DNA from: Clostridium_AW sp963515715
GTDB lineage: Bacteria; Bacillota; Clostridia; Clostridiales; Clostridiaceae
Reading direction: 5' to 3'
DNA: 64,000 nt
Assembly: GCF_963515715.1 (NCBI RefSeq)
Contig: NZ_CAUPZS010000002.1
Location: 221,806 to 285,805 of the forward strand
The notes beneath the pieces are model-generated. The model saw only the letters and a program-made list of their open reading frames with translations, ran no database searches and was not told the DNA's origin. Below are positions 58,420-64,000 of this stretch, in pieces. A program made the position numbers and the translations under genes. Numbering within the stretch: the first letter of the stretch is position 1; each line of letters opens with the position of its first letter.

Positions 58420-58466
58420 TAAGAATTTGTAGGAGAATTAAAAAAGGCTATAGGAAATTTATATTT
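58420..58466 (+). repeat. family B repeat, copy 16 (right half)
   Basis: ATTTGTAGGAGAATT, linker, CTATAGGAAATTTATATTTG. The left arm is lost. Confidence 0.6.
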
Positions 58467-58486
58467 GGTGAAGGAGGAGAATTAAA

Positions 58487-59029
58487 ATGGCATTACAGAA
58501 AATTTATGATTATTTCCGTAACTATGACAAAAATACATATCAGGTGGTTGCCTGTATGGGAAATGAACCGTCTGAATCGGACATATCTGCATTCGAAAAA
58601 AGTATTGGAAGTATGCTACCGCAGGAGTTTAGAGAGTTTACTATGTCACCGCTAGGCGGACTTTATATGAATGTGAGAGAAGAAGTTTGGCCGCAAGCAA
58701 AGCAGTTTGATATTGGTCCGTTTTGGTCTTTTTGCCGTGGCATCATTGTTTATGGAATAGCAAAAGAAATACCAGATTTTTTAGATATCCGTGTCAAGAC
58801 AAAAGAACTACATGAAGCAGGATTTATAGACTACGTTCCTTTCCTATCCATTATTGGAAATGGTGACGAAATATTCTGTTTTGATAAGAAGGGTAATATT
58901 GTCATATTAGATTACTATCAGACAGGTGAAACAACTTCAATAGAGGGGAGTTTTTCGGATTGTTTGATGAAGCAAATTGAGGAATTGGAAGAACGCAAGA
59001 ACAAAAAGGTCCGTGGAGAAGATAAATAG
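58487..59029 (+). CDS. SMI1/KNR4 (SUKH) family immunity protein
   Basis: 180 residues. PSESDISAFEKSIGSMLPQE FREFTMSPLGG (two parts, about 24-54) is the SUKH start; FDIGPFWSFCRGIIVYGIAK, FLSIIGNGDEIFCFDKKGNI and FSDCLMKQIEELEERKNKKV follow. ATG 58487 follows AAGGAGGAG. Its last 33 bases are also found at 55846. Known family members neutralise nuclease toxins. Confidence 0.87.
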   Translation: MALQKIYDYFRNYDKNTYQVVACMGNEPSESDISAFEKSIGSMLPQEFREFTMSPLGGLYMNVREEVWPQAKQFDIGPFWSFCRGIIVYGIAKEIPDFLDIRVKTKELHEAGFIDYVPFLSIIGNGDEIFCFDKKGNIVILDYYQTGETTSIEGSFSDCLMKQIEELEERKNKKVRGEDK

Positions 59030-59068
59030 TAAATAGGGATGAAATTGAAACATATTGGAGGAAATAAA

Positions 59069-59812
59069 ATGATTAAGTATGAAATTCCTGAGACTTTAAA
59101 AGAGCATGAAAATATAATAAAAAGAACTTTTAGGTATAGTAATGAGATAATTTTTAAATGTGAAGAAACAAAACCGTGGGAGAGTAAATTAGGTGGATGT
59201 CCATATTTAAAAAATATTGAAGAGTATCCAGTAGATGAAGAGGGAGAACCCATGTTATTTTTAGCACAGATAAATCTATCAGACCTTGAAAAACTGGATG
59301 ATTTACCCCAAAAAGGGTTATTACAGTTTTTTGTTGTAAATGATGATATGTTTGGATTGGAAAGTCCTATTTTTGTAAAATATATAGAAAGTTATGAAGA
59401 GAATGAAGCACAATTAATAAAGGAAAATCCTTATGAAAATAATGAAGGATATAAGCAAGGTCTACCTTTTTCAAATAACGGAAAAATGTACTTTGAAACA
59501 AGGGAAATGCCTATATCTTCTTCATTAGAGTTATTTGAAACGCTTTTTAAAAATGAGCTTTCAGAAGAAGAATATGAGAAACTGAGTGAGGATTGTTATA
59601 GCTGTAACAGCAGAGTTGGAGGTTATCCCTATTTTGTGCAACATGATTGTTTAGGTTTTGATGATGAAGATTTTCTTTTATTGCAGCTGGATATAGATGA
59701 TGAATGTGGTATTATGTTTGGAGATTCTGGAAACTGTGTTTTTTCTATTCCTAAGGATGCTCTGAAGAATAAGGATTTTTCAAAAGTAATATATGATTGG
59801 CAATGTTGCTAG
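59069..59812 (+). CDS. DUF1963 (YwqG) family protein
   Basis: 247 residues from ATG 59069 (GGAGG 7 bases upstream). WESKLGGCPYLKNIEEYPVD near 42-61, MLFLAQINLSDLEKLDDLPQ KGLLQFFV (two parts), and later GGYPYFVQHDC and LLLQLDIDDECGIMFGDSGN are the YwqG pattern. In B. subtilis such genes accompany LXG toxins. The likely role is immunity. Soluble. Confidence 0.87.
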   Translation: MIKYEIPETLKEHENIIKRTFRYSNEIIFKCEETKPWESKLGGCPYLKNIEEYPVDEEGEPMLFLAQINLSDLEKLDDLPQKGLLQFFVVNDDMFGLESPIFVKYIESYEENEAQLIKENPYENNEGYKQGLPFSNNGKMYFETREMPISSSLELFETLFKNELSEEEYEKLSEDCYSCNSRVGGYPYFVQHDCLGFDDEDFLLLQLDIDDECGIMFGDSGNCVFSIPKDALKNKDFSKVIYDWQCC

Positions 59813-60016
59813 ATTATAAAAATTATATATAGATGCTTATTTGTTGAATAGATAATAACTATTACAATAATAAGTTACTTGTAGACATTGATAAATCAAA
59901 TTACCCTAAGAAAAGTGAATTTAATTACCAAGAAATTATTTACCATTATTAAATTCAGCAGACATGCTGGTAAAAAGGAATTTGAAGTGCAGATTACTTA
60001 TGGTGGGAGAAGATAT

Positions 60017-60964
60017 ATGGAAAATATAATAAATATACTAAAAACAGAATACGGGATAAACTGCCTGTCTGTTACCTCTCAAAAAGGTGGATGGTCAGCT
60101 TCGGCATATAAAGTGTCTGATGGTGTGAAAAATTATTTTTTGAAGGCTTATGAAATAAATAGGGCTTCTACTCCTAAGTTAACATCCATGATTGATATAT
60201 ATATTCCAATTACCATTTGGTTGGATCAAAACACAAAGTTGTCCGGCAAAATTCCTGTTCCTGTAGTAACAAAGGATGGGAATTATAGATGTCAAGATAA
60301 CCATGCAATTTATCTTTTGTATGAATATATTGACGGCGAAACTATTGGTGATGATGAATTGTCAGATGACCAAGTAGCGCAACTTAGTGAGATGATTGCA
60401 GAACTCCATTCTTTCAGCAGTACACAAATACCTTGTGATAGTTTGAAGATAAGAGAGGATTTTTCTCTACCTTTTTTACAGCCATTAAAGGAACATATTA
60501 TTCAAAATTTTGAGCATCTTGCTAATGATCTAAAAGAATTGCTGAAAGGACGAATTGGGTCTATTGAAAAACTGATGCAACGTGCAGAGACGCTTTCATT
60601 GTTCCTTATCAATAACAAGCCCAAAATGGTTTTTTGTCATACTGACCTTCATAATTGGAATTTGATGCAAAGTAAAAATTTATTGATTTTAATCGACTGG
60701 GAGGGGCTGAAGGTTGCTCCGCCCGAAGCTGATCTTATGTTTTTGAAAGAAAAGCCTTACTATAAGTATTTTTTAGATGTATATCAGGAAAAACATCCAG
60801 ACTTTCAAGTGAATTCGGATGCAATGGAGTTTTACTTGGCTCGACGTATACTAGAGGATATTTGGGAGCTTGCTGAGCAATTATTGTTTGATTCTCAGAA
60901 CAAAGAAAGTCGTTCTCAAACACTTAAATACCTTAAGGCTTTGTTAGATGATATGGAATTATAA
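60017..60964 (+). CDS. APH-type phosphotransferase (aminoglycoside/spectinomycin or homoserine kinase-like)
   Basis: 315 residues from ATG 60017 with GGTGGGAG 7 bases upstream; frames before it look non-coding. The catalytic loop VFCHTDLHNWNLM is at about 207-219 and the metal motif LIDWEGLKVAPPEADLMFL at about 226-244. YLLYEYIDGETIG is the hinge. The layout matches the protein-kinase-like APH family, possibly Aph(9)-like; substrate uncertain. An antibiotic-modifying role would fit the region. Confidence 0.82.
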   Translation: MENIINILKTEYGINCLSVTSQKGGWSASAYKVSDGVKNYFLKAYEINRASTPKLTSMIDIYIPITIWLDQNTKLSGKIPVPVVTKDGNYRCQDNHAIYLLYEYIDGETIGDDELSDDQVAQLSEMIAELHSFSSTQIPCDSLKIREDFSLPFLQPLKEHIIQNFEHLANDLKELLKGRIGSIEKLMQRAETLSLFLINNKPKMVFCHTDLHNWNLMQSKNLLILIDWEGLKVAPPEADLMFLKEKPYYKYFLDVYQEKHPDFQVNSDAMEFYLARRILEDIWELAEQLLFDSQNKESRSQTLKYLKALLDDMEL

Positions 60965-60975
60965 TTGAAAGCTCC

Positions 60976-60988
60976 AAATTTCAATTTA
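60976..60988. repeat. family D element
   Basis: AAATTTCAATTTA before GAGGAGG of the next gene. Confidence 0.5.
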
Positions 60989-61005
60989 ACAGAGGAGGTA
61001 CGGAA

Positions 61006-61566
61006 ATGAAAAATTTCATAAGAAACTATCCTTTATTTTCTCTATGTGGCTTAAACTGTGGGCTGTGTTCAATGCACTTGGATAATTATTGTCCTGGTTG
61101 TGGTGGTGGAGCTGGTAATCAACCATGTGCAATTGCAAGGTGCAGCCAACAGCGTGGCGGAATTGAATACTGCTATTTGTGTGATGAGTATCCTTGTGAA
61201 AAATATGATGGTATAAATTCGTTTGATTCCTTTATTACTCATCGCAATCAGTTAAAGGATTTTGAGAAAGTCAAGAAAATAGGAATAGACTCCTATCAAT
61301 CTGAACTTGCTGAAAAAATAGAAATTTTAAAATATTTATTGGCAAACTACAATGATGGACGGCGAAAGAGTTTTTTCTGTATAGCTGTTAATCTTTTGGA
61401 ACTGCAAGATATAAAATCCGTAATGGAACAAATTGCAACTGAAACAGAATCGGACAATCTGATGCTAAAAGAAAAAGCTACACTTGCAGTAAACCTGTTT
61501 CAAACTATGGCAGAGAAGCGAAATATTGTGTTAAAACTTAATAAGAAAATCAGCAAGAAGAAGTAG
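61006..61566 (+). CDS. DUF3795 cysteine-rich protein
   Basis: 186 residues. The N-terminal half has eleven cysteines, mostly in pairs: LCGLNCGLCSMHLDNYCPGC GGG, CAIARCS, CYLCDEYPCEKY. This is the DUF3795 metal-binding pattern. The C-terminal half is helical. Function unknown; a metal-binding sensor or enzyme is possible. ATG 61006 after GAGGAGGT. Confidence 0.83.
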   Translation: MKNFIRNYPLFSLCGLNCGLCSMHLDNYCPGCGGGAGNQPCAIARCSQQRGGIEYCYLCDEYPCEKYDGINSFDSFITHRNQLKDFEKVKKIGIDSYQSELAEKIEILKYLLANYNDGRRKSFFCIAVNLLELQDIKSVMEQIATETESDNLMLKEKATLAVNLFQTMAEKRNIVLKLNKKISKKK

Positions 61567-61568
61567 TT

Positions 61569-61616
61569 AAATTTCAATTTAAGGTTGAGTAATATAAATA
61601 GTAATTTGATAAGAAG
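61569..61616. repeat. family D junction
   Basis: AAATTTCAATTTAAGGTTG, AGTAATATAAATAG, TAATTTG. Closely similar to 39921 and 41125. Confidence 0.6.
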
Positions 61617-61672
61617 ATTATATTTATATATTTGAATTTCTCAATCAAGTTAATACGAAGAAAGGAAAATTG

Positions 61673-62248
61673 ATGTTTATGAATATGAATGAATGCAAAG
61701 AGTTTATTAAGAGCTGTCTTGAGAAACGTTATAAGGATATAGATGATATGTTATTGATGATGCCAGATGTACCGGAAGAAATGAGAGCTGGTGAACTTGA
61801 TGAAGAGGGATGGGTTAAGTGGAAAATGATACCTTCAACTGTAACCGAAAGTGATTTTGAAATAATAGAAAATGAATGGGGTGTTAAATTCCCATTAATG
61901 CTTAAAGCATATTTTAAAGTATACTTCCATTACTTTGAAGAAAATGTTGGCAGGGTTCCGCCGGACGAACCATTCTATAGTCTTGATAATGCATATAACC
62001 CAGAATTACTAAGGTATGGATATTTGGCTTTTACCTGGGATTCGGAAGGATATTTTATCCGTTGCATAGATTTAAGCAATATGCCTGATGAAGATAGTTG
62101 TCCAATATATCAGATTGATCATGAAGTACTGTTTGAGTATGATGAGGAAACTATAACTAAAGAGGATATAGACAAAAATATGGTTAAAATCGAAGAAAAT
62201 CTGAAATCATATCTTGAAAAAGTGCTTATAGAAAATTACAGTTACTAA
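61673..62248 (+). CDS. SMI1/KNR4 (SUKH)-like immunity protein
   Basis: 191 residues. ATG 61673 has AAAGGA 6 bases upstream. TESDFEIIENEWGVKFPLML KAYFKVYFHYFEE (two parts, about 61-93) is the SUKH-type start; GYLAFTWDSEGYFIRCIDLS and a C-terminal helix KNMVKIEENLKSYLEKVL complete it. Last gene of the immunity-type region. Confidence 0.78.
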   Translation: MFMNMNECKEFIKSCLEKRYKDIDDMLLMMPDVPEEMRAGELDEEGWVKWKMIPSTVTESDFEIIENEWGVKFPLMLKAYFKVYFHYFEENVGRVPPDEPFYSLDNAYNPELLRYGYLAFTWDSEGYFIRCIDLSNMPDEDSCPIYQIDHEVLFEYDEETITKEDIDKNMVKIEENLKSYLEKVLIENYSY

Positions 62249-62333
62249 GAAGAACAAAAGTTTATGTTGAATTGGTTGAAAGTATAAAGGTTGATAGTAA
62301 TAGATGTATAATTAAAATTACTATTTAGCCATC

Positions 62334-62630
62334 AAATTCCAATTTATGCAGATGAATGTGTTGAAAGCGATGAGATAGAAATAATGATACTATAGAAATT
62401 TAAGAAATTCAAATAAAAGGATAGGTTCAATATAAAGCCTATCTTATTTGACAAAAATATAATTAAAATTTGAAATGAAAATTAAAATGATTATATTGTA
62501 AGAGAGGAAGTTTTTGCCTTACAGTGAGTGAAGCATATCTGTGGAGAATCAAAATAAATAGAGAGTTTTAAGAGATTAAAGGTAAGCCAATGGTATTAAA
62601 GTATCATTGGCTTATGTTATAATTAATTGG
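62334..62630. repeat. D element, 230-base spacer copy and family C copy 4
   Basis: AAATTCCAATTTATGCAGATG onward parallels 21492-21720; GTGAAGCATATCTGTGGAGA and AAGCCAATGGTATT, TATCATTGGCTT, TGTTATAAT parallel 37470-37570. The block thus joins two junction types that occur separately elsewhere. No gene in 62249-62727. Confidence 0.78.
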
Positions 62631-62727
62631 TAAATATTGGTATGGGGCATATAGAAAAGTAGTAATTTGTAAGTGAGATTATTTTTATAACAGGAAAATA
62701 AATTATATTTTAAGGAAGTTGAATAAT

Positions 62728-63423
62728 ATGAAGATTATTGTGATAAATGGAACCGAAATAAAAGGTTGTACCTATAATATAAAAGAAAGTTTTCTAGAGA
62801 TTTTGCGGGATGGAAATGAAATAACGGAATTTTATTTGCCAAAGGATTTGCCACATTTTTGCTGTGGATGTAAAAACTGTTTTTTTAAAGGTGAGCAGTT
62901 TTGCCCTCACGCAGAGCGTGTTATGCCTATCTGGAACGCTATTTTGAATGCTGATTTGCTTATATTTGCTTCCCCTGTTTATGCATTAAGAACTACTTCG
63001 CAGATGAAAGCTTTGCTTGATCATCTGTGTGTGTATTGGATGGTACATAGACCCGATGAAAGAATGTTTAACAAAAGAGCTGTGATTTTGACGAATGCTA
63101 TAGGTATATTTAACGGTGGGGCACAAAAAGACATTGCAACAAGTCTATCTTGGCTTGGCGTCTCTGATATTAAAAAGTTAGGCATAGGATTGCTTGAGGG
63201 TGTTATTTGGAATGAACTATCCAATAAGCGAAAAAATATTATTATCAGAAAAACGAAAAAGATTGCTGAAAAATATAAAAAAACGCGTGTAGCACATAAG
63301 GGAATAAAAGTAAGCATTAAATTCGCCATAACTAAAATGATGCATCAGGCTGTTGCCAAAAAAGAAATAACATTATCGCTTGATAATCAGCATTGGGTAG
63401 ATAAAGGGTGGATAAATGTATAA
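62728..63423 (+). CDS. flavodoxin-like NAD(P)H-dependent FMN reductase
   Basis: 231 residues from ATG 62728 (AAGGAAG 9 bases upstream). KIIVINGTEIKGCTYNIKES is the phosphate-binding loop region; CCGCKNCFFKGEQFCPHAER is the cysteine-bearing insert of iron-sulfur-flavoprotein-like members; FASPVYALRTTSQMKALLDH is the conserved middle. The C-terminal 60 residues are basic and less conserved. Reduces flavin or quinones. Expressed from the family C promoter at about 62620. Confidence 0.85.
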   Translation: MKIIVINGTEIKGCTYNIKESFLEILRDGNEITEFYLPKDLPHFCCGCKNCFFKGEQFCPHAERVMPIWNAILNADLLIFASPVYALRTTSQMKALLDHLCVYWMVHRPDERMFNKRAVILTNAIGIFNGGAQKDIATSLSWLGVSDIKKLGIGLLEGVIWNELSNKRKNIIIRKTKKIAEKYKKTRVAHKGIKVSIKFAITKMMHQAVAKKEITLSLDNQHWVDKGWINV

Positions 63424-63465
63424 ACGATTATTTTTAAATCGATTATGAGCAAATCTGTGCTCGTC

Positions 63466-63478
63466 AAATTCTAGTTTA
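63466..63478. repeat. family D element
   Basis: AAATTCTAGTTTA preceded by TTATGAGC, the mixed B/D junction form. Confidence 0.5.
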
Positions 63479-63495
63479 ACTGGCATATAAATCGG

Positions 63496-63651
63496 AATTT
63501 TACGCTTGAAAATATCACCATCCGTTTGCCGGAGGGGTTTATCATGGGGCTGATCGGCCCAAAAGGTTCAGGCAAAACAGATTGGTGTTTCCGTCAACAG
63601 CTATATAATAGCGGCGTTTTACAGGCAGACAGTAAACTTAACTGTACTTGA
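63496..63651 (+). pseudogene. fragment of an ABC transporter ATPase
   Basis: NFTLENITIRLPEGFIMGLI, then GPKGSGKT (Walker A) and abrupt loss of similarity, ending at TGA 63649-63651. No ribosome binding site or start. A joined remnant. Confidence 0.7.
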
Positions 63652-63844
63652 CTTACCAACAACTTATGGCTGCTGCAAAATTGAAAAGATGATTTTTGTT
63701 CCCCCTGCGGTTTCTTATGCTCACAATATTATTGCTGTTTTGACTGTGAATGGGAAAATAGCTCTTACATATCATAGCATGGAGAATGGCAACGGTGCAG
63801 ACAAAAATTTCTTTGATAGAGGTATTAAAAACCTCATATTGTAG
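63623..63844 (+). pseudogene. C-terminal fragment of a condensation-domain-like protein
   Basis: In another frame, RQTVNLTVLDLPTTYGCCKI, EKMIFVPPAVSYAHNIIAVL and TVNGKIALTYHSMENG end at TAG 63842-63844. The pattern resembles the end of condensation/acyltransferase-type proteins. No start codon in context; fused onto the ABC fragment. Confidence 0.5.
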
Positions 63845-63966
63845 GCCAGACGCAAAGATGCAGAACTTAAAAGAGAAAAATGAAATAACAGCAAGTAAAA
63901 TCAAGCAGTAATCCCTCTATTTCTTTATAATAAATGTAGAACGGCTGAAACGAGGTGAACAGACGA

Positions 63967-64000
63967 ATGTACGAGTGGCAGAAGCAAATTCAAATAATCG
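63967..64000 (+). CDS. AraC-family regulator, 5' end only
   Basis: ATG 63967 with GAGGTGA upstream, reading MYEWQKQIQII to the window end. This start is typical of AraC regulators whose HTH begins at the N-terminus. The rest is outside the window, so the call rests on 11 residues. Confidence 0.55.
   Translation, partial: MYEWQKQIQII

Noticed and set aside
43321..58466. Family B as a set of promoters because of the TATATAAT tail
   Set aside because: The -10-like tail is not matched by a -35 at the right distance and several copies end in TATATTTG, so a promoter role is not supported as the main function, though weak promoter activity remains possible.

Overview
The window is low-GC DNA with short AT-rich intergenic gaps, strong AGGAGG-type ribosome binding sites and almost all genes on the + strand. 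It encodes a butanol-dehydrogenase-type alcohol dehydrogenase, a HelD helicase and a YdbC/PC4 protein. Together these point to a Clostridium-like member of the Firmicutes; the species cannot be named from sequence alone.

Layout. (1) 1-4.6 kb: ordinary chromosome, with the C-terminus of a chemotaxis-type receptor, small conserved proteins and an iron-type alcohol dehydrogenase. (2) 4.6-15.7 kb: a string of small, mostly single-gene units (P-loop kinase, several GNAT acetyltransferases, PhzF, a metallopeptidase, a nucleotidyltransferase, an XRE/membrane pair, YciI, small membrane proteins). From 5.8 to 14 kb these are separated by a recurring composite repeat, called family A here. Most of these units carry their own TGnTATAAT promoter at the front and a hairpin terminator at the back. 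Two more family A copies sit at 19.8 and 20.7 kb. (3) 15.7-24 kb: NmrA/MarR on the minus strand, a remnant of the alcohol dehydrogenase 3' end, a CPBP protease with a frameshift, more GNATs, a lipoprotein, and a YdcZ transporter pair divergent from a Crp/Fnr regulator. (4) 24.1-37.4 kb: drug-defence genes. These are a double-HTH MerR regulator with an ABC exporter, a two-component system with a LanFEG/CprABC-like ABC transporter, an attenuator-preceded metallo-beta-lactamase-fold gene, a UvrA-like ABC protein and HelD. (5) 37.6-62.3 kb: about 30 small unrelated genes in one direction (SMI1/KNR4 (SUKH), GAD-like/DUF1851, DUF4240, DUF1963, ankyrin, BspA-type leucine-rich repeat, TPR and HEAT-like proteins, and many unknowns). 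This is the composition expected of a polyimmunity locus. From 43.3 to 58.5 kb many junctions carry a second repeat (family B) that can fold as an H-type pseudoknot; several D-type junctions flank that stretch. (6) 62.3-64 kb: duplicated spacer, a flavin reductase, a chimeric pseudogene and the start of an AraC regulator.

Four intergenic repeat families (A: inverted CACCGTATTATTCAA arms; B: pseudoknot; C: AAGCCAATGAT hairpin over a -10 box; D: AAATTCCAATTTG) and three copies of the alcohol dehydrogenase 3' end suggest the region grew by repeated insertion of small gene units at repeated junctions. It resembles an integron array in layout, but no integrase, transposase or recombinase is visible in the window. 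Three immunity-type genes are cut by an in-frame stop, and several gene fragments show the array is also decaying. No rRNA, tRNA or CRISPR array was seen.
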